Of a stretch of 48,696 nucleotides of DNA, positions 16,831 through 26,102 are shown one piece after another. The stretch is from Alphaproteobacteria bacterium. GTDB taxonomy: Bacteria; Pseudomonadota; Alphaproteobacteria; JAJUGE01. Position 1 is the first letter of the stretch. Each line of letters begins with the position of its first letter. A program made the translations under genes and the position numbers. Under the pieces are notes generated by a model. That model was not told the origin of the DNA. It ran no database searches and was given only the letters and a program-made list of their open reading frames with translations. Where the stretch lies: positions 1-48,696 of the forward strand of contig JAJUGE010000014.1 in the NCBI GenBank assembly GCA_029268305.1, given 5' to 3'.

Positions 16831-18417
16831 ATGAGTTTCCGCGTCGGCAGACGAACCGTTCTCGCGTCGGCAGCGAGCGCTGCAGCGAGTGCGTTCCTGC
16901 CCCTCCGGGTAATGGCCGCAGAGCCACCCGGCACCTCGCGTCTCGAGTTCGGACCGGCGAATCCGTTCGACTTCGACCAACTGGCCGAGCGCGCCCGGCT
17001 TCTGGCCAGCGAACCTTATCGGACTCCGCGGCGCCCCCTCCCGGAGATCGTCGCGCAGATCGACTATGCCGTGCACGGCCAGATCGATTTCCGACGGCAG
17101 AATGCGCTCTACGCCGAACGCGGCGCTTACCCGGTCACCTTCTTCCACCTCGGTAACTACTTCCCGACCCAGGTGCGCATGTTCGCGGTCTCGGGAGGAA
17201 GTGCGCGCGAGATCCTCTATTCACCCGACTATTTCTCGATCCCCGAAGACAGCATCGCCCGGCAATTGCCGGCGGACGCGGGTTTCGCCGGCTTTCGACT
17301 GCACGAGTCCAACTCCCGACCCGACTGGCGCACCCAGGACTGGGTCGCGTTCCTCGGTGCCTCCTATTTCCGGGCGATCGGCGAGCTCGGGCAGTACGGC
17401 CTCTCCGCACGCGGCATCGCCGTCGACACGGCGGTGCCCGGGCCTGAGGAGTTCCCGGAGTTCCTCGAGTTCTACATCTCGCCGGCCGAGAGCGACGAGG
17501 ATCCGGTGGTCGTGCATGCGCTGCTCGACGGACCGCGCATCAGTGGAGCGTACCGGTTCGAGATCCGGCGCACGGAAGGCGTCGTGATGGACATCGAGAA
17601 GAGGCTGTTTCTGCGGGGAGACATCGCTCGGCTCGGCATAGCGCCCCTCACCTCCATGTTCTGGTTCGCCGAGTACGGACGCGAGCGTCTCAAGGACTGG
17701 CGGCCGGACGTTCACGATTCCGACGGGTTGGCGATGGATACTGGCGCCGGCGAGCGGATCTGGCGGCCGCTTAACAACCCGGCAGTCACCCGCGCGTCCG
17801 CCTTTTCGGACGAGAACCCGCGGGGTTTCGGTCTCCTTCAGCGCGATCGCGATTCGGAGAACTATCTCGACGGCGTTCGATATGAGCGGCGGCCGAGCCT
17901 CTGGGTGGAGCCACTGGGCGACTGGGGCCGCGGTTCGATCCAGTGCATCGAGATCCCGACCGACGACGAGATCCACGACAATATCGGGGTGTTCTGGGTC
18001 CCGGAGGCGCCGGCGGTGGCGGGCGCCTCGTTCGCTTATCGTTACCGGTTGCACTGGCTCGCGGACGAGCCCTATCCGGCAAGCGGCATCGCCAGAGCCG
18101 TGGCCACCCGAATGGGTCGCGGCGGTGAGCCCGGCAAGCCCCGTCCGCCCGGTCTCCGCAAGTTCGTGGTCGAATTCGAGGGGGGGCCGCTCACGGACCT
18201 CGGTCCGAACGTCAGGCCGGAAGCGGTGGTGGATAGCTCGCATGGCGAGGTTTCGTACGTCTTCACCGAACCCGTTCCGGGAACCAAGCGCTGGCGCGCG
18301 CAGTTCGACGTGGCCCCTGCTCGGGACGAGGTGGTCGAGCTGCGGCTCTACCTCAGCGGCGGCGGCCACGCGCTCAGCGAGACCTGGCTCTATCAGCTCG
18401 ATCCGACGTCGGCCTAG
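16831..18417 (+). CDS. opgG: OpgG/OpgD-family periplasmic glucan biosynthesis protein
   Basis: Periplasmic protein needed to build the backbone of osmoregulated periplasmic glucans. The 528 residues start at the ATG at 16831, which begins a Tat signal: GRRTVLASAASAAASAFLP with the twin arginine at residues 7-8. The mature part shows family segments PYRTPRRPLPEI, YPVTFFHLGNYFP, TSMFWFAEYGRER, WRPLNNP and ENPRGFGLLQRDR. The Tat signal is like OpgD of enterobacteria, so opgD is an alternative name. The usual partner opgH (glucosyltransferase) is not in the window; the next gene is convergent. The frame is open upstream, but that part carries no signal or ribosome site. Confidence 0.9.
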   Translation: MSFRVGRRTVLASAASAAASAFLPLRVMAAEPPGTSRLEFGPANPFDFDQLAERARLLASEPYRTPRRPLPEIVAQIDYAVHGQIDFRRQNALYAERGAYPVTFFHLGNYFPTQVRMFAVSGGSAREILYSPDYFSIPEDSIARQLPADAGFAGFRLHESNSRPDWRTQDWVAFLGASYFRAIGELGQYGLSARGIAVDTAVPGPEEFPEFLEFYISPAESDEDPVVVHALLDGPRISGAYRFEIRRTEGVVMDIEKRLFLRGDIARLGIAPLTSMFWFAEYGRERLKDWRPDVHDSDGLAMDTGAGERIWRPLNNPAVTRASAFSDENPRGFGLLQRDRDSENYLDGVRYERRPSLWVEPLGDWGRGSIQCIEIPTDDEIHDNIGVFWVPEAPAVAGASFAYRYRLHWLADEPYPASGIARAVATRMGRGGEPGKPRPPGLRKFVVEFEGGPLTDLGPNVRPEAVVDSSHGEVSYVFTEPVPGTKRWRAQFDVAPARDEVVELRLYLSGGGHALSETWLYQLDPTSA

Positions 18418-18431
18418 ATCGCTTCAGCCGT

Positions 18432-18872
18432 TCAGAGGATTCGGACCTGAACCTGCTCGAAGAGCACGTTAGCGACCACGCCGATGCCGATCACGCGCTC
18501 GCTCTCCCGTAGCAACCGCGCTCGGGCTATGTCGAAGTCGATCGGCCCCCCGCCCGGCCAGTCGACGGCGAGGAGCGAGGCGAGCTCCGTCACGAACGCA
18601 TCCTCGAAGCGCGGCATCCACTGCTTCACTTCGAGGGGGCTTCGTCCGTCTGCGAGCTCGAGCACGATTCGGAAGCCAACCAGTCCACGCACGCCGTCGG
18701 CGCGGATCGCTGACAGAGTGAGGGGATCCATCGGCACGAAAGCGGGTGCCGGCCGCCGGACGACCTCGGCCGGCTGCGCTTCGTCCGCTGCCTCCGCCAG
18801 AAAGAACACGTAGCTTCCTGCTCCGCCGGCGAGGAAGAGCAGCGCGACAATGCCGATCAGGATCTTTCCCAT
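18432..18872 (-). CDS. FliL-like single-helix membrane protein
   Basis: A 146-residue protein with one N-terminal helix (residues 3-26, MGKILIGIVALLFLAGGAG) and a periplasmic domain. The segments FVPMDPLTLSAI and VGFRIVLELAD, and the end GIGVVANVLFEQVQVRIL, resemble the FliL fold of flagellar stator-associated proteins. No flagellar gene is near; it is the last gene of the glyA-to-thiL row, 52 bases after thiL. I consider it FliL-like at the fold level; involvement in motility is doubtful. Confidence 0.6.
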   Translation of the reverse strand: MGKILIGIVALLFLAGGAGSYVFFLAEAADEAQPAEVVRRPAPAFVPMDPLTLSAIRADGVRGLVGFRIVLELADGRSPLEVKQWMPRFEDAFVTELASLLAVDWPGGGPIDFDIARARLLRESERVIGIGVVANVLFEQVQVRIL

Positions 18873-18924
18873 GGCCGGCGGTTTAGCGCCCCAACCTTCA
18901 AGCGGGCGTTAACGGCGGCCTCTG

Positions 18925-19935
18925 TCAGCGGTGACGGTAGCCAGCCACCGCCAGCGGGAGTTCCTGTCCCGCCCCGTCCACGACGGAAACGGCCGCGCCC
19001 GGCACGATCTCGCCGATCCGCGTGACCGGCGTGCCGAGGCGCTCGGCAAGTGCCTCGATCCGCTCGGCCGCCGGGGGAGCCAGGGTGAATACCAGCTCGT
19101 AATCGTCGCCGCCGGTGACGAGTCGCGCCAGCAAGGACGGGTTGCGCGCCAGGGCGGCCCTGGCGGCGTCGGAGAGCGGCACCGCCTCCGCCCTGATCAG
19201 CGCTCCGGCCCGCGACGCGGCGCAGATATGGCCGAGATCAGCCACGAGGCCGTCGGAAACATCGGCGGCCGCGTGCACATCCGTCCCGCCGCCGGACGAA
19301 GCGAGCGCGGCGCCCAGTGCCAGCCGGGGATCCGGCAGGCGGTAGCGGCGGTGCAACTCCTCCAGTTGCCGAAGGCTTGGCCCCTCAAGTTTCCGGCTCA
19401 ACGCGACCTCCAGCCCCAGCGTTCCGTCGCCGATCGTGCCGGAAACATAGACGAGGTCGCCGACCGCCGCCCCCCCGCGCCGCAGGGCTCGCCCCGCTTC
19501 GACGCTTCCGAGCGCGGAGAGCGTGAACACCGCCGGTCCGGATGTCGCTACGGTGTCGCCGCCGGCCAATGCAATGCCGAACTCTTCCTGGTCCGCGGCC
19601 AGTCCCGCGGCGAACGCTGCGATCCAATTCTCGTCGAGACCAGGCGGCCAGGCGGTATTCAGGAAATAAACCTCAGGCCGAGCGCCCATTGCCGCCAGAT
19701 CGGAGAGATTCACGCGCAGGAGCTTGCGTGCGACGAAGTCCGCCGCCTCCCCCACGGGGTAGTGCACCCCCTCCACCATCGTATCGGTGGTAACGACGAT
19801 CTCCCGCCCAGGCGGAAGCGAGAAGACGGCCGCATCGTCCTCGAGACCGAGCCCGGCGGGATGGGTTGCGGCCAGGGGCGCGAAGTAGCGGCGAATCAGC
19901 TCGAATTCGCCCGCCCGAGGCGCTTCGCCGCTCAC
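18925..19935 (-). CDS. thiL: Thiamine-monophosphate kinase
   Basis: ATP-dependent kinase converting thiamine phosphate to the active diphosphate. The 336 residues show EFELIRRYFAPL at the N-terminus, LGLEDDAAVF (Mg-ATP binding), TTDTMVEGVHY, KLLRVNLSDLAAMGA, ALAGGDTV, DVSDGLVADLGH and VTGGDDYELVFT. The start is a GTG overlapping the nusB stop (GTGA), so the two are translationally coupled. This nusB-thiL order is widespread in proteobacteria. Confidence 0.95.
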   Translation of the reverse strand: MSGEAPRAGEFELIRRYFAPLAATHPAGLGLEDDAAVFSLPPGREIVVTTDTMVEGVHYPVGEAADFVARKLLRVNLSDLAAMGARPEVYFLNTAWPPGLDENWIAAFAAGLAADQEEFGIALAGGDTVATSGPAVFTLSALGSVEAGRALRRGGAAVGDLVYVSGTIGDGTLGLEVALSRKLEGPSLRQLEELHRRYRLPDPRLALGAALASSGGGTDVHAAADVSDGLVADLGHICAASRAGALIRAEAVPLSDAARAALARNPSLLARLVTGGDDYELVFTLAPPAAERIEALAERLGTPVTRIGEIVPGAAVSVVDGAGQELPLAVAGYRHR

Positions 19936-20417
19936 CCCCCGCCGTCCGCCGCCGGCTCGCCGCGCACTGCCTTTGCGATCCTGTCGAGCACACCGTTGGC
20001 GAGCCCCGCCTCGTTCTCCGAGAAGAAGTCGCCCGCGATGTCGACATACTCGGTGATGACGACCTTGGTCGGGATCTCCGGCCGGTGGCAGAGCTCGAAG
20101 GCGCCCGCTTGCAGGATGGCACGCAGGACGACCTCCATCCGCTCGAGATCACGTCCGCTGGTAAGGGCGGCGGTGATGCGTCGATCGAGGTCCGGCTTGT
20201 TCGCGGCGACACCGCGCACGACGCTGGTGAAGAAGTCGATGTCGGCGTTGAGGATCACGCCTTCGTCCTCCTGTCCGACCCGGTGGCGCAGAAACTGGGT
20301 CAGGACCCGCTCGATCGACTCACGGTTCAGATCCGCCTGATAGAGCGCCTGTACCGCGGCCAGGCGGGCGAACCGCCGCCGGCTCGCGGCACGGTCAGGT
20401 TCCTGAGACGGTCTCAC
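19932..20417 (-). CDS. nusB: Transcription antitermination factor NusB
   Basis: All-helical RNA-binding factor that with NusE (S10) supports rRNA antitermination. The 161 residues contain RRFARLAAVQALYQADLN, VLRAILQAGAFEL and IPTKVVITEYVDIAGDFF, then GLANGVLDRIAK, all diagnostic. The start is a GTG at 20417, eight bases after the ribH stop. There is no ATG alternative in the right place. Confidence 0.94.
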   Translation of the reverse strand: MRPSQEPDRAASRRRFARLAAVQALYQADLNRESIERVLTQFLRHRVGQEDEGVILNADIDFFTSVVRGVAANKPDLDRRITAALTSGRDLERMEVVLRAILQAGAFELCHRPEIPTKVVITEYVDIAGDFFSENEAGLANGVLDRIAKAVRGEPAADGGG

Positions 20418-20424
20418 CGAATGA

Positions 20425-20901
20425 TCACCGTGGGTACAGATTGAAATGTCTCTTCAGGCGAAGCGTTTCGAGACATGCTCGCGCCGCTTCGCCACCCTTG
20501 TTCTTGCGATCCACGGCGGCGCGCACCCGCGCCTGCTCACCGTTCTCGCATGTCAGCACGCCGAAACCGATCGCGGCTCGGCGCGACACCGCGAGGTCCT
20601 GCACGGCCCGCGCGGTTTCCTCGCAGATCAGATCGTAGTGGCTGGTCTCGCCGCGGATGACGCAGCCGAGCGTCACATAGCCGTCGAAGCGGTGGCGGGC
20701 GGGATCCCGCTCGCTCGCCTCCATGGCGATCGCGACGGCCACCGGAATCTCGAAGGCGCCGGCGACGTCGAACCGTTCCCACGTGCCGCCTGCGGCCTCG
20801 ATCTCCGCCGTCGCGCCCTCGACGAGCTGTTCGGTGATCTCGCGGTAGTAGGGCGCCACGACAAGCATGATGTGCGGCGCCGGATCGAGCCTGATCGCCA
20901 T
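20425..20901 (-). CDS. ribH: 6,7-dimethyl-8-ribityllumazine synthase
   Basis: Condenses the pyrimidine from RibD with dihydroxybutanone phosphate from RibB to give lumazine, the penultimate riboflavin step. The 158 residues show APYYREITEQLVEGA, the ribityl-binding VAGAFEIPVA, LGCVIRGETSHYDLI and FGVLTCENGEQA. The ATG overlaps the ribBA stop by one base (TAATG). The full conserved order ribD-ribE-ribBA-ribH surrounds it. Confidence 0.96.
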   Translation of the reverse strand: MAIRLDPAPHIMLVVAPYYREITEQLVEGATAEIEAAGGTWERFDVAGAFEIPVAVAIAMEASERDPARHRFDGYVTLGCVIRGETSHYDLICEETARAVQDLAVSRRAAIGFGVLTCENGEQARVRAAVDRKNKGGEAARACLETLRLKRHFNLYPR

Positions 20902-22082
20902 TACGGCTCCTGCGGTTGAGTGATCGGCCGCTGCTCGATGACGCGGAGGCCATAACCTTCGAGTCCGACGATCGTGCGCCGGGTGTTCGAGAGCAGGATC
21001 ATGTCACGAACCCCGAGGTCCAGGAGAATCTGCGCGCCGACCCCATAGTCGCGCAACTCGTGAGGTTGGCCGTTCTGGCGATTGCGGAGTTCGGCGGTGA
21101 TCCGGTCGGAGATGGCCGTCAGACGCGGCTCGCGGATCAGAACGATCACGCCGCGTCCCACCGCGCCGATAGCCTCCATCGCACGGTGCAACTCGTCACC
21201 CCGGTTGTGACGGCGATCGCCCAAGATGTCCTCGAGCACGTTGATGGCGTGCATCCGCACCAGTACCGGCTCCGGGCCGGAAATGTCGCCTTTCACAAGG
21301 GCGATGTGCTCGGCGTACTGGATCTTGTTGCTGTAGACGATCATCTGGAACTCGCCGCCATAGTCGCTGACGAGCTCGGTCTCTATGAGTCGCTCGATGG
21401 TGCGATCGTACCTGCGCCGGTATGCGATCAGGTCGGCGATCGAGCCGATCTTCAGGCCGTGATACTGGGCGAAGCGGACCAGATCCGGCAGACGCGCCAT
21501 ATGACCGTCGTCGTTCATGATCTCGCAGATGACGCCGGCCGGATTGAGGCCCGCGAGGCGAGCGATGTCGACGGCAGCCTCGGTGTGGCCGGCGCGGACG
21601 AGCACGCCTCCGTCACGTGCCTCCAGCGGGAAGATGTGGCCCGGGGTCACGATGTCCTCCGGCCCTTTGCTGGCATCGATAGCGACCGCGATCGTCCGGG
21701 CACGATCGGGCGCCGAGATGCCGGTGGTGACACCTTCCCGCGCCTCGATCGAAACGGTGAAGGCGGTCGACTGCCGCTGCCGGTTATCGCGCGGCATCAT
21801 CGGCAGTCCGAGCTTGCGTATGCGCTCGCTCGTCATCGCGAGGCAGATCAGGCCGCGGCCGTATCGTGCCATGAAATTGATCGCCTGAGGCGTCGCCATC
21901 TGCGCCGGGATGACGAGATCGCCCTCGTTCTCGCGATCCTCGTCGTCGACGAGGATGAACATCCGGCCGTTACGCGCCTCCTCGATGATCTCGTCGGCAG
22001 GTGACAGGAAGGCGAGGTCTTCGGCAGACCGCGTCAGGCTCTTCTTGTTGACCCGTTTGAGGTCGTCCAGTTCGTTCGTCAC
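20901..22082 (-). CDS. ribBA: DHBP synthase fused to a degenerate GTP cyclohydrolase II domain
   Basis: 393 residues. The N-terminal RibB domain (about 20-225) makes 3,4-dihydroxy-2-butanone 4-phosphate and is intact: [16 protein letters not shown] (46-61), [34 protein letters not shown]. The C-terminal domain (about 230-385) has the RibA fold signatures but not its active site. The zinc cysteines of RibA (pattern SEC...RCDC) are absent: here the region is [20 protein letters not shown] (275-294). The HQEGRGIG-like motif is REPRLTAIS. It therefore probably lacks GTP cyclohydrolase activity, as described for RibBX-type proteins. The GTG start lies two bases after the ribE stop. Confidence 0.93.
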   Translation of the reverse strand: MTNELDDLKRVNKKSLTRSAEDLAFLSPADEIIEEARNGRMFILVDDEDRENEGDLVIPAQMATPQAINFMARYGRGLICLAMTSERIRKLGLPMMPRDNRQRQSTAFTVSIEAREGVTTGISAPDRARTIAVAIDASKGPEDIVTPGHIFPLEARDGGVLVRAGHTEAAVDIARLAGLNPAGVICEIMNDDGHMARLPDLVRFAQYHGLKIGSIADLIAYRRRYDRTIERLIETELVSDYGGEFQMIVYSNKIQYAEHIALVKGDISGPEPVLVRMHAINVLEDILGDRRHNRGDELHRAMEAIGAVGRGVIVLIREPRLTAISDRITAELRNRQNGQPHELRDYGVGAQILLDLGVRDMILLSNTRRTIVGLEGYGLRVIEQRPITQPQEP

Positions 22083-22084
22083 GC

Positions 22085-22672
22085 TCAACCCTTTTCGACA
22101 AGCCGCGCAACGTAGCGCGCCAGCATATCGATTTCCATATTCACCGCATCGCCCACCGCGGCGGCACCGAAGGTCGTCGCTTGCTGGGTGTGCGGGATGA
22201 CGTTCACGCCGAAGCTGTCCCCGCTCACCTCGTTCACCGTCAGAGCGACGCCGTCGAGGGTCACCGATCCCTTCCGGGTCACGAAGCGCATCAGATCCGA
22301 CGGCGCGGAGATGGTGAAGCGGACACTGTCGCCCTCCTCCCGGCGGTCGATGATGTGCGCGACTCCGTCCACGTGACCCGATACGAAATGGCCGCCCATC
22401 TCGTCTCCCAGCCGCAACGAGCGCTCGAGGTTGACCCGGCGCCCGACGCTCCAGCCGCCGAGCGTCGTCAGGGAGAGAGTCTCGGCCGACGCGGTGAACG
22501 CGAACCAGCCCGGTCCCTTCTCCGTCACCGTGAAGCAGGGGCCGGAACAGGCGACGGAGGCGCCGATCTCGATGTCGCTCGTGTCCCACGACGTGGCGAC
22601 CTCGAAGCGGGTATCGCCCCCGTGATCGACGGCACGCACGGATCCGATGTCGGTGATGATTCCGGTGTACAT
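22085..22672 (-). CDS. ribE: Riboflavin synthase, alpha subunit
   Basis: Dismutates two lumazines to riboflavin. The 195 residues form two similar barrels: MYTGIITDIGSV and ASVACSGPCFTVTE in the first, GGHFVSGHVDGVAHI and GSVTLDGVALTVNEV in the second. The terminal segment NMEIDMLARYVARL is the trimerisation helix. The ATG start is unambiguous. It lies between ribD (9-base gap) and ribBA. Confidence 0.96.
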   Translation of the reverse strand: MYTGIITDIGSVRAVDHGGDTRFEVATSWDTSDIEIGASVACSGPCFTVTEKGPGWFAFTASAETLSLTTLGGWSVGRRVNLERSLRLGDEMGGHFVSGHVDGVAHIIDRREEGDSVRFTISAPSDLMRFVTRKGSVTLDGVALTVNEVSGDSFGVNVIPHTQQATTFGAAAVGDAVNMEIDMLARYVARLVEKG

Positions 22673-22681
22673 GGCTGAAAG

Positions 22682-23761
22682 CTAAGCTGCCCGTGCGTAG
22701 GTTTCCAGCAGGTCGTCGCCGACTTCCTCTACGGAGGTGCGGACGAGCCGCGTCGCCTCGGTGAGGTGCTCCAGGCCGAAGCCGGCGATCGCCGGCAGAC
22801 CGTCGCCGCCGAGGAGAAGCGGCGCACGAAACCAGAGCAATCGGTCGATCAGTTCCGCGCGAAGCAGCGCGGCGGCCAGCACGCCGCCGCCCTCGACCAG
22901 AAGGCGCGTCACGCCACGGTCGCCGAGCGCCCGGAGCGCTGCGCCCAGGTCGGGCCGGCCGGTGTCATCGGGTGCAACGCGAAGGAGTTCGACGCCGGCC
23001 GCCTCGAAGCCCTTCATGCGCACGGGATCGGCATCTTCACGGCATACGATCCAGGTGGGCACATCGCCCGCGGTCGCAACCAGTCGACTGGTAAGCGGGA
23101 GGCGCAAGCTGCCGTCGACGACGATGCGGACCGGGGATCTCTCCTCGAGCCCGGGCAGACGGCAGGTCAGCGCCGGATCGTCAGCTACTGCCGTACCGGC
23201 ACCGACCATGACCGCATCGTGCTGCGCCCGGAGCATGTGCGCGCGCTGGCGCGACAGCGGTCCGGTAATCCACTGGCTCTCGCCGGTCCGGGTGGCGATG
23301 CGGCCGTCCAGCGAAGTCGCCGCCTTGAGAGTGACGAGGGGGCGCCCTTCCCGGATCCGCATGAAAAAGCCGGCGTTGACGGCACGCGCTTCGTCAGGGC
23401 AAACGCCGCTGCGCACCTCGATGCCGGTGCCGCGCAGGCGCGCGATGCCGGAGCCGGACACCCGCGGGTCCGGATCCTCTATCGGGACTACGACGCGGCC
23501 GATGCCCGCCTCGATCAGCGCCCCGGTGCAAGGCGGCGTGCGGCCCCAGTGGTTACACGGCTCCAGCGAGACGTATGCCGTAGCGCCGCGAGCGGCCCCT
23601 CCTGCGCGGGCGAGCGCCTCCGTCTCCCCGTGTGGCCGCCCACCTGGCTGTGTCCAGCCTCGGCCGACGACCGCACCTCCTGCGACGATGACGCAGCCGA
23701 CCGCAGGGTTCGGCCAGACGCAGCCGAGGCCGCGCTCTGCCAGCCGCAGCGCCTGCATCAT
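22682..23761 (-). CDS. ribD: Bifunctional riboflavin deaminase/reductase RibD
   Basis: Performs the second and third steps of riboflavin synthesis. The 359 residues hold an N-terminal zinc deaminase (HGETEAL, then EPCNHWGRTPPC) and a C-terminal NADPH reductase (TLKAATSLDGRIAT, LVEGGGVLAAALL). The first residue of the zinc triad motif is followed by Gly rather than Ala (HGE for HAE). I start at the ATG at 23761, the first of two adjacent ATGs. The family often has a few more residues before this point, and a TTG inside nrdR is an in-frame alternative, so the exact start is uncertain. Confidence 0.92.
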   Translation of the reverse strand: MMQALRLAERGLGCVWPNPAVGCVIVAGGAVVGRGWTQPGGRPHGETEALARAGGAARGATAYVSLEPCNHWGRTPPCTGALIEAGIGRVVVPIEDPDPRVSGSGIARLRGTGIEVRSGVCPDEARAVNAGFFMRIREGRPLVTLKAATSLDGRIATRTGESQWITGPLSRQRAHMLRAQHDAVMVGAGTAVADDPALTCRLPGLEERSPVRIVVDGSLRLPLTSRLVATAGDVPTWIVCREDADPVRMKGFEAAGVELLRVAPDDTGRPDLGAALRALGDRGVTRLLVEGGGVLAAALLRAELIDRLLWFRAPLLLGGDGLPAIAGFGLEHLTEATRLVRTSVEEVGDDLLETYARAA

Positions 23762-23792
23762 GTGGTGCTGGTCGCGCCGCTCCTCGACGGAG

Positions 23793-24251
23793 TCAGTCTC
23801 CGGGCCCGCCGATGGTCCCGATGAAATCTTCAAAATCCTTGGCCTCGCGGAAATTGCGATAGACCGACGCGAACCGCACATAGGCTACGGGATCGAGTGT
23901 GGCTAGAGCCGTCATCACCATCTCGCCGATCCGGGCCGCAGGGATCTCCGTCTCGCCCGAAGTCTCGAGCTGACGGACCAGGCTGTTCACCACCCGCTGC
24001 ACCCGCTCCTCCTCGACCGGCCGCTTGCGGAGCGCGACTCGCATCGATCGCTCCACCTTTTCCCGGTCGAAGGGCTCGCGAGCGCCGTTCGATTTCACGA
24101 CGGTCAGATCGCGCAGATAGACCCGCTCGAAGGTCGTGAACCGCGCGCCGCAAGCCGGGCAGAAGCGCCGGCGGCGGATCGCGGTATTGTCTTCGGTGGG
24201 GCGCGAATCCTTTACCTGCGTATCCTCATGCTGACAGAACGGACATCGCAT
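23793..24251 (-). CDS. nrdR: Transcriptional repressor NrdR
   Basis: ATP/dATP-sensing repressor of ribonucleotide reductase genes. The 152 residues have a zinc ribbon ([18 protein letters not shown] with a second pair FCPACG) and an ATP-cone ([20 protein letters not shown]). The Cys pairs are complete. It lies between glyA and ribD, the standard alphaproteobacterial place. Confidence 0.96.
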   Translation of the reverse strand: MRCPFCQHEDTQVKDSRPTEDNTAIRRRRFCPACGARFTTFERVYLRDLTVVKSNGAREPFDREKVERSMRVALRKRPVEEERVQRVVNSLVRQLETSGETEIPAARIGEMVMTALATLDPVAYVRFASVYRNFREAKDFEDFIGTIGGPGD

Positions 24252-24274
24252 CGCGCCCCTCCCCCACCGAGAAC

Positions 24275-25576
24275 TTACCTGTAGATCGGGAACCGCTCAC
24301 AGAGCGCCCGGACCTGCTCGCGCGTCGCGGCTTCGGCCGCACGGTTGCCCTCGGGATTGTCCCGGAGCTCCTTCAGCACATCGACGATCATCCGGCCGAC
24401 CGATCGGAACTCCTCGACTCCGAAGCCGCGAGTGGTCCCGGCCGGCGTACCGACCCGAAGGCCCGAGGTGATCGCCGGCTTCTCCGGATCAAACGGGATC
24501 GCGTTCTTGTTGCAGGTCAGCCCGGCCCGCTCCAGCGCCGTCTCGGCCACCTTGCCGGTGAGGCCCATCGGCCGAAGGTCCACCAGCATCAGGTGAGTGT
24601 CGGTACCGCCGGATACGATGTCGAGCCCGTTCTCACGGAGTGTTTCGGCCAATACGCGCGCATTCTCGACGATCCGCTCGCAATAGGTGCGATAGGACGG
24701 TTGCAGCGCCTCCTTGAAGGCGACGGCCTTAGCCGCAATGACGTGCATCAGCGGTCCCCCCTGCAAGCCCGGGAACATCGCCGAATTGATCTTCTTTCCG
24801 ATCTCCTCGTTGTTCGACAGGATCATGCCGCCGCGCGGACCGCGCAGTGTCTTGTGCGTCGTGGTCGTGACGACATCGGCGTAGGGGAGCGGGCTCGGAT
24901 GCACGCCGGCAGCGACCAGCCCGGCGAAATGGGCCATGTCGACCATGAAGTACGCCCCGACATCGTCGGCGATGGCGCGGAACCGCTCGAAGTCGATGAT
25001 CCGCGGGTAGGCGGAGCCGCCGGCGATGATCAGCTTCGGCTTGTGCTCCTTCGCCAGCCGCTCGACCTCGTCGAAGTCGATGCGGGCGTCGTCCCGCCGG
25101 ACGCCGTACTGCACCGCCTTGAACCACTTGCCGGAGAGGTTCGGCGCCGCCCCGTGGGTCAGATGGCCGCCGGCCGCGAGCGACATTCCGAGCACGGCGT
25201 CGCCCGGTTGCACCAGGGCGAGGAAGACGCCCTGGTTTGCCTGTGCCCCCGAGTGCGGCTGCACGTTCGCGAAGGCGCAGCCGAAGAGCTGCCGCGCACG
25301 CTCAATCGCCAGCCGCTCGGCGACATCGACGAACTCGCACCCGCCGTAATAGCGGCGGCCGGGATATCCTTCGGCATACTTGTTCGTCAGCACCGAGCCC
25401 TGCGCCTGGAGCACAGCCTTCGAGACGATGTTCTCGGACGCGATCAGCTCGATCTGGTCCTGCTGCCGCGCGAGCTCACCTGCGATGGCGCCATTGATCT
25501 CCGGATCGACGTCGGCCAAGTCCGAAGTGAAGAAGCCGTCGGTGACGGAGCGGGTCGCAGCGTTGACTGCGGACAT
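24275..25576 (-). CDS. glyA: Serine hydroxymethyltransferase
   Basis: PLP enzyme interconverting serine and glycine with transfer of a one-carbon unit to tetrahydrofolate. The 433 residues show [49 protein letters not shown] and the PLP lysine in [16 protein letters not shown]. It leads the nine-gene minus-strand row. A 7-bp inverted repeat is found in its leader. Confidence 0.97.
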   Translation of the reverse strand: MSAVNAATRSVTDGFFTSDLADVDPEINGAIAGELARQQDQIELIASENIVSKAVLQAQGSVLTNKYAEGYPGRRYYGGCEFVDVAERLAIERARQLFGCAFANVQPHSGAQANQGVFLALVQPGDAVLGMSLAAGGHLTHGAAPNLSGKWFKAVQYGVRRDDARIDFDEVERLAKEHKPKLIIAGGSAYPRIIDFERFRAIADDVGAYFMVDMAHFAGLVAAGVHPSPLPYADVVTTTTHKTLRGPRGGMILSNNEEIGKKINSAMFPGLQGGPLMHVIAAKAVAFKEALQPSYRTYCERIVENARVLAETLRENGLDIVSGGTDTHLMLVDLRPMGLTGKVAETALERAGLTCNKNAIPFDPEKPAITSGLRVGTPAGTTRGFGVEEFRSVGRMIVDVLKELRDNPEGNRAAEAATREQVRALCERFPIYR

Positions 25577-25610
25577 GGGAAAGCCCTCTCGTTGGCCGGA
25601 ACGAATTTCG

Positions 25611-25636
25611 CCGGGTCATCGCATGGGAAGACCCGG
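25611..25636 (-). other. Inverted repeat in the glyA leader
   Basis: CCGGGTC (25611-25617) and GACCCGG (25630-25636) form a perfect 7-bp dyad with a 12-base loop, 35 bases before the glyA start. It could be an operator or a leader hairpin. No T-run follows and it matches no RNA family known to me. Confidence 0.3.
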
Positions 25637-25747
25637 ACGGCAATATCGCAGACGACGCGGATGCCCGCTTTTACCATATTTCCGTCGTGCACCGCCAGCC
25701 GGGCACCAGGATTCGTGCTCGGCCGCCGAATGGCGACTGCGGATCGG

Positions 25748-26095
25748 TCAGGCGGTATTGCGCTCCCGATAAGTGAGCAGCCCCCGCCGCTCATATTGCC
25801 ACGGGTATTGCGCGGTCATCTTCCGGACGTGCGTGACACGGTGCGCGAACATACCGATCGCGACGAGCACGAGAGCATCGATCAGATAGCCCGAGAGCGA
25901 CAGCAGTTCGCCTTCGAAGAGCGCATAGATGAAGAAGCGCGACGTGGCCGCCAACAGCAGGCAATAGACGAACGTATGCCAGGCCGGCCGCCACGTCCCC
26001 GCGATCGCCTGCCCGGTGAGAAACGCTGCCCCGCCAAGAATGACTACCGTCACGCCGACGAAGACACGAACCGACGTTCCAAGCATCTCTTCCAT
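25748..26095 (-). CDS. DUF6867-like small membrane protein
   Basis: A 115-residue protein with three predicted helices (about 9-30, 38-57, 68-88). The segments TWRPAWHTFVYCLLLA, RFFIYALFEGELLSL and the C-terminal QYPWQYERRGLLTYRE match a conserved alphaproteobacterial family, DUF6867 as far as I recall, found next to branched-chain amino-acid transporters. The ATG at 26095 follows a GGTGAAG site, seven bases after the livF stop; the frame runs open into livF but that part is shadow. Its function is unknown; constant linkage suggests a role with the transporter. Confidence 0.75.
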   Translation of the reverse strand: MEEMLGTSVRVFVGVTVVILGGAAFLTGQAIAGTWRPAWHTFVYCLLLAATSRFFIYALFEGELLSLSGYLIDALVLVAIGMFAHRVTHVRKMTAQYPWQYERRGLLTYRERNTA

Positions 26096-26102
26096 CACCG
26101 CT

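Noticed and set aside
22673..22681. FMN riboswitch in the riboflavin operon
   Set aside because: Genes are packed with 2-31 bases between them; there is no room for an RFN element and none is visible upstream of glyA.
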